A DNA stretch of 64,000 bases. Source: Combretum micranthum. Its lineage: Eukaryota > Streptophyta > Magnoliopsida > Myrtales > Combretaceae. Positions 46,627 to 57,717 of this stretch are shown here, piece by piece. How positions within the stretch are numbered: the first letter of the stretch is position 1; each line of letters begins with the position of its first letter. The position numbers and the translations under genes were made by a program. The stretch is taken from contig JAMXBD010001247.1 in NCBI GenBank assembly GCA_024138025.1, forward strand, positions 310,001 through 374,000, written 5' to 3'. A model generated the notes under the pieces. The model saw nothing but the letters and a program-made list of their open reading frames with translations. It was not told the DNA's origin and searched no databases.

Positions 46627-46831
46627 GTACGCCCGTACAAGGTTGCTTGGCAGAGGGTGCACGGGAATAAGTACGCCCGTACAAAGTTGCGAGCAGAGGG
46701 CTGCACGGGGTTAAGTACGCCCGTACAAAGCTCTGGTTGAGAGGTATATGGCTAGTACGCCCGTACAAAGCGCTGTATAAGGGTTGTACGCCCGTACAAC
46801 GTTCTGGATGAGGGGTTGTACGCCCGTACAA
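46627..46831. repeat. Six copies of the palindrome-like GTACGCCCGTACAA in LTR H
   Basis: Copies start at 46627, 46671, 46715, 46755, 46786 and 46818. Each holds the inverted repeat GTACG-CC-CGTAC. Spacers of about 18-30 bp differ but share GAGGG-like and CTG-like words. The cluster is much more GC-rich than the surrounding LTR. Confidence 0.9.
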
Positions 46832-49800
46832 CGAGCCTGGGCTCATCGGGAAGTACTGTTCATCGTCTTCTCCGATGAGTTATGTCCATTTCCGACGAAT
46901 CCCGACGTCAAAACATCGTGATTTTAGTTCCAAAAGACTCCTAATGACTTAATAAACTTATATATCCAAGAATCATAATCTAAAAACAACATGCTATTCA
47001 TGTTCTCAAATCATCAAGCTCGGCTAGGGTTTAGGAAAAATACCTTCGTTGTGGCGTTCCGATGAGATTCGAAGCTTCTAGCTACCTTGGTTAGCTTCCT
47101 AAGATGTTTATAAATCAGTATACATCCTTAAAATTGAAAGAACACTCACGGAATAAGATCGACTCACCTTAAGCTCGTTCTTAAGCGTTTTTCCCAGATT
47201 TTGTTCGAATTTTCGAACTCGATGATTATGGGCGTTTAACAATCTGTTCCTAAGTTGGTTCCACTCCTAATGATATGTATATGGGTTCTGGAAAGTTTGG
47301 AGGAGTTTGGATTTCATTTGTTTGTCCGTCCGACTTCGTTTACTCATTTATGTGTATATATAAAGAATGCGAGTTTGAGCCGCATTCCTCCGTGATATCT
47401 GATACAATTTGCTCTTGTTTGATATCCATTGCTTCCCTTGTTTGATTGTAATTAAGGCAAGGATGATCTGGCACAATTTCATTTGTTTTGTAGAGGAGTT
47501 GGATTGACTTTTGGCAAATGATTTGAAGAAAAACCGGCTCACATCTCTCAAGGACATCACAGCCCTTCAATCTTGGATGAAAACGTCTCCAGCAAGCCGA
47601 ATTGATATATATATATATATATATATTATATAATAGTTAAATATTGTTTAATTAGGTTTTCGGGTAGTTTAATACACTATTAGGGTATATTTTAACTTAT
47701 ATAAGTACATATACATATACAAAGATTTTTAATGAATCCAAAGAAGTGTTTAGTTTAACAAAAAGTACAAATTTTAAACTTTAATTAACACGTATCTAAT
47801 TGTCTAAGAAAATTCATCCCACGCGATTTGAATTTGAAAAGCCTTTCGGGTCAATTTTCGTTTCAGGCTCCAAGGGCTTTAGAAAACCCTAATTTGGTTA
47901 TTGGTATGACTCGATTTTATATTTGAAGTCTAAATCTCAAGTTATACATCAATTTATGTTTTTATTGGGTATTTATAATCCTAACCGTTTATCCTGAAAT
48001 CACAATTTCCTAACTAAAACCCTATCAAGTAATTTATGTAATATTACTACTAATATATAGGCTATACTAGTTATATATATTAGATTTGGATACTCACTAT
48101 GAAATCTTATCAAAGTAATTTATTACTGACTAAAACTCTCAAATTTTAGGGTTCCAATCTAAATATAGGTTCATTACTAAACCTTGTTTTAATTCCCGTC
48201 TCTATCAGATTTAAGTAATCACTTATATTCATTATTTAGGTTTTCCTATATATCCCATCTGTTTGACAAAGATTCGGGTTTAGGATTGGAAGTTTCCTTT
48301 GATCAAGATTTGAATTATTAACTCGGAATACTAAATCTTGTTTTTGGAATCACTTGAGGTTCAAGAATTCCTTTATAAAGTCTATGAGTTCCAAACCGAT
48401 CAAATTTAGAGTATCTATCTAAACTAGGGTTTCTAATTAACTCTTAAGGTTACTAGTCGACTTCATAATTTCTAATTTAGGGTCATATCTTATGATGGAA
48501 GTATTCGGGGTTTACATTCCCAATACTTGATATATTATCTTGCTTATTATCAATTTGCTTCTTATATATTTTCATCATTTTCCATATTATGTGCTCATGA
48601 ACATGCATCATCATAATGATCTTGTCTCAACAAAAATTTAAAGTAGACTTTTCCTTAATGAAGGAAAACGGAACTAAACTATTTCAATGTATAACTGTAT
48701 GTTTAAATCAAGACTTTTTTAGCAAAACCAATAGGGAAAATTATTTCACAACTTCTTTTCAAACTTACCAAGATTTTTAATAACAATAAAGATGATTTTC
48801 TCCAAGAAGTTAACTAGCAAACAAATATTTTCTTTTACTATGATGATTCACATAAAGTTATAAAATTTAGTATTAATAAGTTGTGGTATACAAAATTTTC
48901 ATAGATAACTCAAGATTTGAATCTTTCCAACTTCATAATAAAAACTAAGAAGTAAACTAGTTTTCAAAGTTTAAATAAAATCAACCTTCTAATTTATAAA
49001 CCCATATAGAAAAATAAGGGATTTCCAAGTACATAAATGATAAACTCATTTTCAAAAAAAATAAAAAGAATATAAGTATGATGATTTAAAAAATAAAATT
49101 TTTCGACAACTTAAAAAGAATAAATTCTTCCAAGTAAAATATGTAAAAGACTTAAAGAACCAAGTTTTGGGAATAAAATTTATTTTTGAAGAAGTTAGAA
49201 GATGAGAATATAAGAGTAAGAAGACTTGTTTAACAAAACCATTTTTCTTTAAAAGGAAACATATACAAGTCAAAATCACCATAGGTTACCAACAACTTAA
49301 TAAAAACTTTGGAAATTTAATTTTTGCCACAAAAAAGCAAAATTTGTAAGAGACCAAAGTTAAAGAGAATTTAATTGTTTTGAAATAGAAGTTAGAAAAC
49401 AAGATAGGAATATACTTGTTTATAACAACCTAAGAAATTATAAAAGTTTCTCCAAAATACTTAGAAAAGGATTTGCTAGATATAAGTTTCAACACCTTTG
49501 AGGTGAATTGTTTTACGAAAAATAATCGTTGAGACAACATCATTAGAATCTTGCATATAGTATGAGTCTATATAAATACTCAAAGGATTTTTCAAGTATA
49601 TATATATATATCTATATTTTTACCAAAAAGAATTTTTGAATAAAGTTGAGTTAGAAATTGTTTTGCAAAAATTGAGATTTTATTGTTTTGAATTTGTACT
49701 AAGACGTTTAGCAACCTAAACGACCTTTTTAGTAGAAAATAACCTTATGAATGGATAGATCTTTTCGAGTAGGTAGAAATCGGTATATTATATACGAAAT

Positions 49801-50941
49801 TCTGAGTTAAAATGAGCAAGTTATGGCAATTTTAAGTTGAAATTTTCCTATATGCGAATTTTGATGAACCTAGTAAAAAAAGAATTACAAGTCTAAGTGG
49901 AACTTCCAAGAAATACTCATTTTGGGTATTTCTCTTGTTTAGGTGGTGAGGAGACCGAGTTTCCATATCCCGAGGATTTCTTTGTGAAATAACCATGAAA
50001 TTCCCAATTTATATTCTATATGTGTGTTAATAAATTTATACATACTTTTGATATGTATTAAATATGATTTTTTTTCATGATGAATTATGTGTTTTATTAT
50101 TGTGTTAAATATTGAAATATTCTAGAATTTATTAAATATTTAGTTCATAAAATTTTAATTGTATTCATATGTGTAATTTATGATTTGAATGTGTTGAATT
50201 AAGTGGAGGAATGCATGTAACTAAGTCCTTATGTAGCAGAATTTTTTAGGCAAAAAAATAAAGCTATTAAACACTCATTAAGGCCTTAAGACAATGTCAT
50301 TAAGTAACAAAAGGTTAAGTCATTAATTGCCTTAATTACAAATGCCTCAAAAGTCAAACAAGTAGATAATATCTACTCTTCAAACTTAAATTTTCGGGCA
50401 AAATTTCAGACCTTAGCCAAACCCTTTCTCTAAGCTTCAAAACACCTCTTAACCCTCTCAAAAGCTCCTCCAAGGTGGTATAAGATTAAGCCCTTCATTT
50501 TCCATCACTTTTACCACCAAAAGATTGCTAGAGGACCATTAAACTAAAGCCTAAAGTTCTATTGGTGAGTTTGTCTTTCATGTCTTAATCTTATGCATAT
50601 ATGTGATTTCTTGATAATAGGGTGCTTATGCTAAATATGAGAAATGATGTGTTCTATATGTTAATGGTAGTTTAAGTAGTATATTAAGGATACAAGAACT
50701 TATAGTATATGTTTTATGTGTAGCAAGAAGTATGGTGTTGTTGAATTTGGGAAGAAGATAATTTGGGTAGTTGAAGTGTGGATTTGGAGTTTGAAGTATG
50801 ATAAGTATTAGAAGTGTTTGAAGTGTTGTATGAAGTTTGCATAAGGTTTAGGACATGTTAGGAGTTGAGAAAAGTTGTTTTTTTTTCAAGTTTAAAAGTG
50901 TTAAAGTTTGAAAAATTTCGTATAACTATCACTATACCTGT

Positions 50942-51150
50942 CAAAACACCCCGTTGCCAAGGGTGTAGTGCTCTCGGATCAAAAATTTCATTTCCCCTGA
51001 GTTGAAACGGCCTCCAAAACACCCCGTTGCCAAGGGTGTAGTGTCCAAAACACCCCTGTTGCCAAGGGTGTAGTGCTCTCGGATCAAAAATTTCACTTTC
51101 CCTGAGTCAAAACGGCCTTCAAAACACCCCGTTGCCAAGGGTGTAGCGCT
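50942..51150. repeat. Four hairpin repeats (ACACCC...GGGTGT) in left LTR of J
   Basis: ACACCC and GGGTGT arms enclose a 9-11-nt loop (CGTTGCCAA type) at about 50946-50966, 51019-51039, 51050-51071 and 51124-51144, separated by repeated text (CTCTCGGATCAAAAATTTCA, then TGAGT-AAACGGCC). Repeated at 58672-58890 in the right LTR. Confidence 0.9.
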
Positions 51151-51678
51151 CGCGGATTTCTTCCCTGACGCGACACTGTTTTGTAAATTGATCATAACTT
51201 TTTCATACGAACTCCGATTTGAGTGATTCAAATTGCGTTAGAAAGCTTAAAAAGAGATCTACAACTTTTGTGTTTTGAGTTTTTACAAAATAAAAACTTA
51301 TCAAGGCCGAATTTTCGTTTCTTTCCAGCTGATACATTTTCCAAACAAAGTTAAAAACTTGTTTTTGTTTGTTTTATGTGTATTTGCTTTAACAAATGGA
51401 TCTTTTAGACTAAAATGAGATAGATATATGATAATTGATGTGTTATGATGATCGAGTAATATAATTAAGCATGATTTAAGGATATTTGTATGATTTAATA
51501 AATTATTGATTATCTTTACTTGTTTTAGGATCTTGTGATAACTTATTTGAATGTATTTGTATGGTTATGTATGAGATTAGTTGAAATGAGTTTAAACTAA
51601 GTGTGAATTGTGATAATTCTTGTTGAACAGTTATTGATCCTCGCTTGGCCACCCCCATTAATTCCCAAGCTAATACAG

Positions 51679-52303
51679 GTACGCAGTAACTTGCTTGTAT
51701 GCTTGTTAGGATAGGCATACTTAAATTTGATATAAGTTCTAAATGACTTAAGTATTGCTTGAATTGCTTGTGTTTTCACCGTTAAATCCGGTTCGAGGAG
51801 CGGTAACTTATCATGATGCAATGATAGGTTAGTGTAGACGCTTAGGCCAATAGTCATGATGCAATGACTAGGCTCGGCGGATAATCGATAGGAATGTATA
51901 ACTGAGCAACATTTACTTACTCTTGAGAGGAAATAATATAATCTAATTCAATGTTTATGGGAGCATGTGAATTGCTTTATATTATGGATTGAGTTAAGTG
52001 AAGCTGAGTAACGGCTATATAACCTGGATGAGATTATTATTTGCAATGTAACGTTATCTAGGAGATATAGGTATTCGGGCTACCTATATCAACCCCCTGA
52101 GCGTTGTGAGCATTACTCAGGACCCCCAGATATCCTCAGCTTGTCCCGGAGTTTGAATACTCCAGTGTTGATTTGTTTAAGAAATATTAAAGAAAGATAA
52201 ATGAAGCAATTGTTTTTGCATTGCATTAGTATAGGTGTGTATGGCTTCGCTTTTGTTTGTGTTGCTGTGTACTGGGCCTCTGGCTCACTTTTGCTATTTT
52301 CAG
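51679..52303 (+). other. Predicted intron inside LTR J (left)
   Basis: Donor ATACAG|GTACGCAG and acceptor TGCTATTTTCAG|. The right LTR has the same pair at 59409/59410 and 60035; remnant L has CCAG|GTATGCAG and ACTTTGCAG| at matching places, and K has ATCAG|GTATGTAG. After the acceptor one frame reads GVDDDCYDDMGFGSDWEKF before a stop. Confidence 0.45.
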
Positions 52304-52776
52304 GTGTTGATGATGATTGTTATGATGATATGGGATTCGGGTCAGATTGGGAGAAGTTTATGGACGAGTGGGATGAGTAGGACCCTGTGGCGAGAAGTTT
52401 TTGAAGAAAGTTTTATTTCATGTGTTCGTTTAACAAATGTATTTTGTATTTTGGAATAGAGGCTTGTTAGTTAAGCCTGGGTTGTATTAAAAGACTTAAA
52501 GTCTATTTTCTTCATTTTGTAAGACTTATGTATATTTTGTTGTGTCCTATGCTGGACACAAGGATGTAAATATTTCCTTAAACTATTTTATGTAAATAGA
52601 TTACTCAAGTGAGTAATCCTTTTGTAAAAGCTTTTATAACAAGTTTTAGTAGTTTTAAACAAACAATTCACATAACTGTAGATTAGGACAACCTTCCATA
52701 TAATACGAAAGTATTATATGTGGTTGGGGACTTAACTTGCTAAGTCTTAAGGATTAGCAGGTCGGGTCTTTACAGT

Positions 52777-52789
52777 TGGTATCAGAGCC
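52777..52789 (+). other. Primer-binding site of element J (tRNA-iMet)
   Basis: TGGTATCAGAGCC, 2 nt after the left LTR end at 52774. Confidence 0.95.
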
Positions 52790-52965
52790 TGTTTATGTAA
52801 AATTGTTTGTTTAAAAATAGGAGACTTGACCTTAGATACGGTGAGATTAGCATGGCTTGAGTCTAGGATTTGCTTGAATGGTGTGTTATGCTTGAATGTT
52901 GTTTTATTTTTAATATTAACTAAATTCAAGATTAATCTGACATTGCATTAATTATCATATGTCAT

Positions 52966-55900
52966 GTGTATATTGTATGTCATTTAAAGATGGATAGGTC
53001 AAGGAGAATCACTAGACAGACTTCAGATCGGGAGAATATGCCTCCTCCTCAGTATACTGCTTCAGCATCTACAGCTTCTACTATCCCAGCTTCGACTTCG
53101 ACTCCATCACCAGCTTCAGCCTCTACTACCCAGGATCCTCCACAACCACAAGCGCCACCTCAAATGCCTCCTCCGATGCCTCCATATCCTCCTATGCCTC
53201 AGATGCCAGTAGGAGATACAAGTACTATGTTCAATTTGTTCCGGGATATGTTTGCAATGGTTCAACAGTATCAACAAATGATGTATCAACAACAACAACA
53301 ATTCATGCAACAATATAATCCATCAAATGTGAGGCAAGAACCTAATGTACAAGTAGGAGACCGATATGATCAAGTGAAGCTGCATGACTTTGTCAAGCTA
53401 GTACCTGAGTTTGATGGTATTACCATGGATCCAATTAAAGCTGAAGGATGGATAATAGAACTTGAGAAAGCTTTTGCTGCTTGCCAAGTACCCGATGATA
53501 GAAAAGTTGATTTGGCGATTTATATGATGAAGCAAGATGCATATAATTGGTGGATGCTGAATAGTGAAGGATTTGCAAGACCAATTCTCTGGAATACATT
53601 CAAAGATGCTTTCTTCTTGAAATATATTCCATCGACCGTGAGGGAACAAATGATTTCTAAATGGTTGAGTTTGAGACAAGGGAATATGAAAGTGGATGAG
53701 TATTATGCGGAGTTTTGCAGGTTGCTAAGGTTTGCGGGAACGAACTACAACGACGAAAGAATGAAAGTTCAAAAATTCCAAGATGGGTTGAATATGGAAT
53801 TGAAGAGTGAAGTTAAGAAGTTTCAACTTACGACCTTATCAGAATCTGTAGTGAAGGCAAGACTGTTAGAGCAACTATCAGATGATAATAAGGTTCAAGG
53901 AGATAGAAGAGCTACTTTTCTGGGAAAGAGATCTACAACTTCATACACTCCTTATCCAAGATATGACAGTATTGATAAAGGTAAAAGACCATATTTGGGA
54001 AAGAAGCCTAGTTCGGGACAATTTGTGAAGACTTCTATGTCTTCTACTCCTCTTGACAAGAGGTGTACTAGATGCTTTGGACCCCATGATTTAGCTCAGT
54101 GTAAATGGGCTCCAGGAGCATGTTTTGCATGTGGAAATATAGGTCATCGAGCTTCTGATTGTAAAGATCCAAAGTTGAAGCCTATATTCTGTGCATATTG
54201 TAAACAGAGAGGACATCATGTGATGAATTGTAAGGAGAAGCCTAGAACCGATGGTCCTAATGTAGGAAAAGGAACAACTGCTGCTAGAGTGTTTGCCCTA
54301 CAACAGTATGAGAAAGCTCCTTCAGTGGATACATTAGCAGGTACCATAAAGATTGCAAATCATACTGCATATGCATTGATAGATACGGGTGCTACTCATG
54401 CGTGTTTAGCTGAAAGCTTTGTGAATGAGTGTGGTTTGTATTCTGAAGTGTTGCTTGATAGAATGATGAGTGTTAATACTACTCTTGGGGTGCAAACTAA
54501 GAAACCATGTGTTTGTAGAAATGTTGATGTTGTGATTTCTAATATAAACATGCCCATTGATATGCTGGTTTTGCCTTTAACTGATTTTGATGCTATTTTG
54601 GGAATGAATTGGTTAAATCTGTATAAGGCTACCATAGATTGTAAGAGGGCGGAAGTGAGTTTTGAGTTGAAGAGTGGAAGAGTGACACATGTCTTGGAGA
54701 GAAAAAGACCGACTTGTATGTATACTATGGAGTTATGGGAGAAGAGTAGTGAAGAGATTGGAGTGGATATGGTGTCAGTGGTGAAAGAGTTTGTTGATGT
54801 TTTTCCTGAAGAATTACCGGGGTTGCCGCCTGATAGGGAAATTGAGTTTGGAATTGATTTGATACCAGGAACAACACCAATATCTAAAGCTCCATACCGA
54901 ATGGCTCCTGCAGAATTGAGAGAATTGAAAAGCCAGTTAGAAGAGTTGCAGACATTAGGATTTATTCGCCCGAGTATTTCTCCTTGGGGTGCTCCAGTAT
55001 TATTTGTGAAGAAGAAAGATGGAAGCTTAAGAATGTGTATAGATTATAGAGAGCTAAATCAGGTGACAATTAAGAACAAGTATCCACTTCCCCGAATTGA
55101 TGATTTATTTGACCAGTTGAGAGATGCTGCAGTGTTCTCCAAGATAGATTTAAGATCTGGATACCATCAACTCAAGATTAAACAACAAGATATTCCCAAG
55201 ACGGCTTTCAGAACGCGATATGGACATTTTGAGTTCTTGGTTATGTCTTTTGGTTTGACAAATGCCCCTGCTGCATTTATGGATTTAATGAACAGAGTAT
55301 TTAAAGATTATCTGGATTGGTTTGTCATTGTTTTTATTGATGACATACTGGTATATTCAAGAAGTGTAGAGGAGCATGAACAACACTTGAAGCTAGTTCT
55401 TCAAAGGCTAAGGGAAAGGAAGCTTTATGCCAAATTTAGTAAATGCAAGTTTTGGTTGAAAGAAGTGGCATTCCTTGGTCATATTATTACAAAGGAAGGA
55501 ATATCTGTGGATTCGGAAAAGATTGGAGCTATTTTGGATTGGCCACAACCTACAAATGTTACTGAGGTACGTAGTTTTCTGGGTTTAGCAGGCTACTATC
55601 GAAGATTTGTACAAGGATTTTCAAAGATTGCTTCTTCATTGACAAAGTTGACTAGAAAGCATGTGAAGTTTACTTGGAATGAAGATTGTGAGAAGAGTTT
55701 TCAAGAGTTGAAACAGAGGTTAGTATCTGCACCTGTTTTAGCACTTCCAGTTAGTGGGAAGGAGTTCGTTGTGTATAGTGATGCATCTATACAAGGATTA
55801 GGATGTGTTTTGATGCAAGATAACCGAGTAATAGCTTATGCTTCAAGACAATTGAAACTCCATGAAAGGAATTATCCAGTTCATGATTTGGAGCTTGCTG

Positions 55901-57669
55901 CAGTGATACTAGCATTGAAGCTTTGGAGACATCACTTATTTGGTGAGAAGTGCAAAATCTTTACCGATCACAAAAGCTTGAAATATATCTTCACTCAAAG
56001 AGAATTGAATATGCGCCAAAGAAGATGGCTTGAGCTAATAAAGGATTATGATCTTGAAATTCTTTATCATCCGGGAAAGGCAAATAGTGTGGCAGATGCA
56101 TTGAGTAGGAAAAAGCAAATGAATATGGTTACCATGGTTACAAATCAAAGAGAGTTGCAAGATGATCTCCGAAAATTGAATGTTGAAGTTACTATGGAAA
56201 AAGTTGAGATTATGTTGGCAAGTTTAACTCTACAACCTACTCTATTGGAACAAATTAAACAAGGACAACAAGAAGAACCAGAAAGCCAAAGTTTAAGAAG
56301 CGACATAAAAGAAGGAAAGAAGAAGGACATGAGAATTGATGATGAAGGTGTGATCAGATTCAGAGACAGAATTTATGTGCCAGTAATTTATGAATTGAGA
56401 AAACAAATTTTGAAGGAAGCTCATTCTTCTACTTATTCGATTCATCCAGGAAATACCAAGATGTACCGTGATTTGAAGCAACATTTCTGGTGGGAAGGTA
56501 TGAAAAAGGATATTGCAGAGTATGTATCTAAGTGTCTGACATGTCAACAAGTGAAGATTGAACATCAGAGGCCTGGTGGAGAATTACAACCTTTGAGAAT
56601 TCCAGAGTGGAAATGGGATGAAATCACTATGGATTTTGTTACAGCTTTGCCCAGGACGATGGCTAGAAATGAGATGGTTTGGGTTATTATTGATAGGCTA
56701 ACTAAATCAGCACATTTTATTCCTTTGAGGATCGGATATTCGCTTGAAAAGTTAGCACAAATTTACATTAGAGAGGTAGTAAAACTCCATGGAGTGCCGG
56801 TGACTATTACTTCAGATAGAGATACTAGATTTGTGAGTAGATTCTGGACAAGTTTACATGAAGCACTTGGGACTAAATTGCAGTTCAGTACAGCATTTCA
56901 TCCTCAAACAGACGGGCAATCAGAACGAACAATTCAAATTCTAGAGGATATGCTTAGATCTTGTGCTTTGGATTTTGGAAGGAATTGGGATGAACACTTG
57001 TCACTAGTTGAATTTGCATATAATAACAGTTACCAATCGGCGATACAGATGGCTCCATATGAAGCGTTGTATGGAAGAAAGTGTAGGTCTCCCTTACATT
57101 GGGATGAAGTGGGAGAACGGGCTCTAATTGGTCCTGATTTGGTACAGCAGGCGATTGATAAAGTTCAATTAATTAGGCAAAGATTGAAGGTAGCTCAAGA
57201 TAGATACAAAAGTTATGCCGACTTAAGAAGAAGACCTCTTGAGTTTGAGATTGGCGATCGTGTATTTCTTAAAGTGTCACCAACTAAAGGTGTATTCAGA
57301 TTTGGAGTGAGAAGTAAATTGAATCCAAGATATATTGGACCCTATGAGATTTTGGAACAGATTGGATCTTCGGCTTACAGATTGGCACTACCACCGAGTT
57401 TGTCAGGCGTTCACAATGTTTTTCATGTATCTCAATTAAGAAAATGTGTCTCGGATCAAGATGCAATATTAGATACAAATCAACCCGAGATATTGCCTGA
57501 CCTTACTACAGAAGAGAAACCTGTTAAAATCATAGGCAAGATAGATAAAACATTGAGAAACAAGACGATTCCCATGGTCAAGGTTCAATGGAGCAACCAA
57601 TCAGAAAGAGAAGCAGTGTGGGAAGTTGAAAGTTTGATGAAGCAAAAGTACCCCGAGTTATTTGTATGA
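52966..57669 (+). CDS. Gag-Pol polyprotein of Ty3/gypsy element J
   Basis: Single frame of 1,567 codons. The likely real start is the second Met at codon 9 (52990, MDRSRR), since the first eight codons look like leader. Domains in order: Pro- and Gln-rich N-terminus (about 25-120); capsid-like gag core (about 140-300); three CCHC knuckles (C367-C379, C386-C399, C409-C422); protease with DTG at 473-475; RT (about 635-830) with catalytic D728 and the DD pair 792-793 in VFIDDILVY; RNase H (about 930-1048: D939, E976, D1001, D1044); integrase zinc site H1153, H1160, C1190, C1193; integrase core D1223, D1284, E1320 (35 residues between the last two); C-terminal chromodomain-like segment (about 1520-1566, VKVQWSN...VWEVESL). 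All catalytic residues I looked for are present. One departure from the family norm is MSFGL (S761) where MPFGL is usual. Expressed as one polyprotein, cut by its own protease, for cytoplasmic particles and nuclear integration. Confidence 0.97.
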   Translation: MYIVCHLKMDRSRRITRQTSDRENMPPPQYTASASTASTIPASTSTPSPASASTTQDPPQPQAPPQMPPPMPPYPPMPQMPVGDTSTMFNLFRDMFAMVQQYQQMMYQQQQQFMQQYNPSNVRQEPNVQVGDRYDQVKLHDFVKLVPEFDGITMDPIKAEGWIIELEKAFAACQVPDDRKVDLAIYMMKQDAYNWWMLNSEGFARPILWNTFKDAFFLKYIPSTVREQMISKWLSLRQGNMKVDEYYAEFCRLLRFAGTNYNDERMKVQKFQDGLNMELKSEVKKFQLTTLSESVVKARLLEQLSDDNKVQGDRRATFLGKRSTTSYTPYPRYDSIDKGKRPYLGKKPSSGQFVKTSMSSTPLDKRCTRCFGPHDLAQCKWAPGACFACGNIGHRASDCKDPKLKPIFCAYCKQRGHHVMNCKEKPRTDGPNVGKGTTAARVFALQQYEKAPSVDTLAGTIKIANHTAYALIDTGATHACLAESFVNECGLYSEVLLDRMMSVNTTLGVQTKKPCVCRNVDVVISNINMPIDMLVLPLTDFDAILGMNWLNLYKATIDCKRAEVSFELKSGRVTHVLERKRPTCMYTMELWEKSSEEIGVDMVSVVKEFVDVFPEELPGLPPDREIEFGIDLIPGTTPISKAPYRMAPAELRELKSQLEELQTLGFIRPSISPWGAPVLFVKKKDGSLRMCIDYRELNQVTIKNKYPLPRIDDLFDQLRDAAVFSKIDLRSGYHQLKIKQQDIPKTAFRTRYGHFEFLVMSFGLTNAPAAFMDLMNRVFKDYLDWFVIVFIDDILVYSRSVEEHEQHLKLVLQRLRERKLYAKFSKCKFWLKEVAFLGHIITKEGISVDSEKIGAILDWPQPTNVTEVRSFLGLAGYYRRFVQGFSKIASSLTKLTRKHVKFTWNEDCEKSFQELKQRLVSAPVLALPVSGKEFVVYSDASIQGLGCVLMQDNRVIAYASRQLKLHERNYPVHDLELAAVILALKLWRHHLFGEKCKIFTDHKSLKYIFTQRELNMRQRRWLELIKDYDLEILYHPGKANSVADALSRKKQMNMVTMVTNQRELQDDLRKLNVEVTMEKVEIMLASLTLQPTLLEQIKQGQQEEPESQSLRSDIKEGKKKDMRIDDEGVIRFRDRIYVPVIYELRKQILKEAHSSTYSIHPGNTKMYRDLKQHFWWEGMKKDIAEYVSKCLTCQQVKIEHQRPGGELQPLRIPEWKWDEITMDFVTALPRTMARNEMVWVIIDRLTKSAHFIPLRIGYSLEKLAQIYIREVVKLHGVPVTITSDRDTRFVSRFWTSLHEALGTKLQFSTAFHPQTDGQSERTIQILEDMLRSCALDFGRNWDEHLSLVEFAYNNSYQSAIQMAPYEALYGRKCRSPLHWDEVGERALIGPDLVQQAIDKVQLIRQRLKVAQDRYKSYADLRRRPLEFEIGDRVFLKVSPTKGVFRFGVRSKLNPRYIGPYEILEQIGSSAYRLALPPSLSGVHNVFHVSQLRKCVSDQDAILDTNQPEILPDLTTEEKPVKIIGKIDKTLRNKTIPMVKVQWSNQSEREAVWEVESLMKQKYPELFV

Positions 57670-57703
57670 TAAGGTAAATCAAGTTTCGGGGACGAAACTT
57701 CTT

Positions 57704-57717
57704 GAAGGAGGGAAGAA
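57704..57717 (+). other. Polypurine tract of element J
   Basis: GAAGGAGGGAAGAA directly upstream of the right LTR (57718); primes plus-strand DNA synthesis. Confidence 0.9.

Larger units (their letters stand above)
44806..48516 (-). mobile_element. Solo LTR H, minus strand, inserted in D
   Basis: On the minus strand it starts TGTAAACCCCGAATAC and ends CCTCGGGGCGTGACA, flanked by TTCCC (44801-44805, 48517-48521): a 3,711-bp solo LTR. The termini match the A superfamily, but the interior does not align with A. It has a short-repeat cluster (46627-46831), a strong donor GGGCAG|GTGAGT (minus, 45943/45942) and an acceptor TCCTTTCAG| (45166/45165), a layout closer to J. A TATA-like TTATAAATACCC lies near 47970 on the minus strand. 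The segment 47580-48030 recurs inside the array at 17720-18162. Confidence 0.88.
49985..52774 (+). repeat. Left LTR of element J
   Basis: 2,790 bp. Contains four ACACCC/GGGTGT hairpins (50942-51150), the conserved block (51190-51270), a donor TACAG|GTACGCAG (51678/51679) and acceptor GCTATTTTCAG| (52303). Small open frames inside (50941-51231, 51503-51857, 52235-52459) occur identically in the right LTR and have no independent support. Confidence 0.96.

Noticed and set aside
46627..46831. CRISPR-like repeat array in LTR H
   Set aside because: Plant LTR context, repeats only 14 nt, unequal related spacers; a palindrome cluster, not CRISPR.
47340..47570. 76-codon minus-strand frame in LTR H (MKGCDVLERCEP...)
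   Set aside because: Plausible composition, but it lies within an LTR, overlaps another frame of similar length, and has no motif or second copy to compare.
50941..51231. 96-codon minus-strand frame in the J LTR with internal repeats (also at 58541-58963)
   Set aside because: The repeat comes from the DNA hairpin cluster; lengths and frames differ between the two LTRs because of one-base indels.
51503..51857. Overlapping minus-strand frames in both J LTRs (51503-51857, 59234-59588)
   Set aside because: Identical only because the LTRs are nearly identical; opposite to the transcription direction and lacking any domain.
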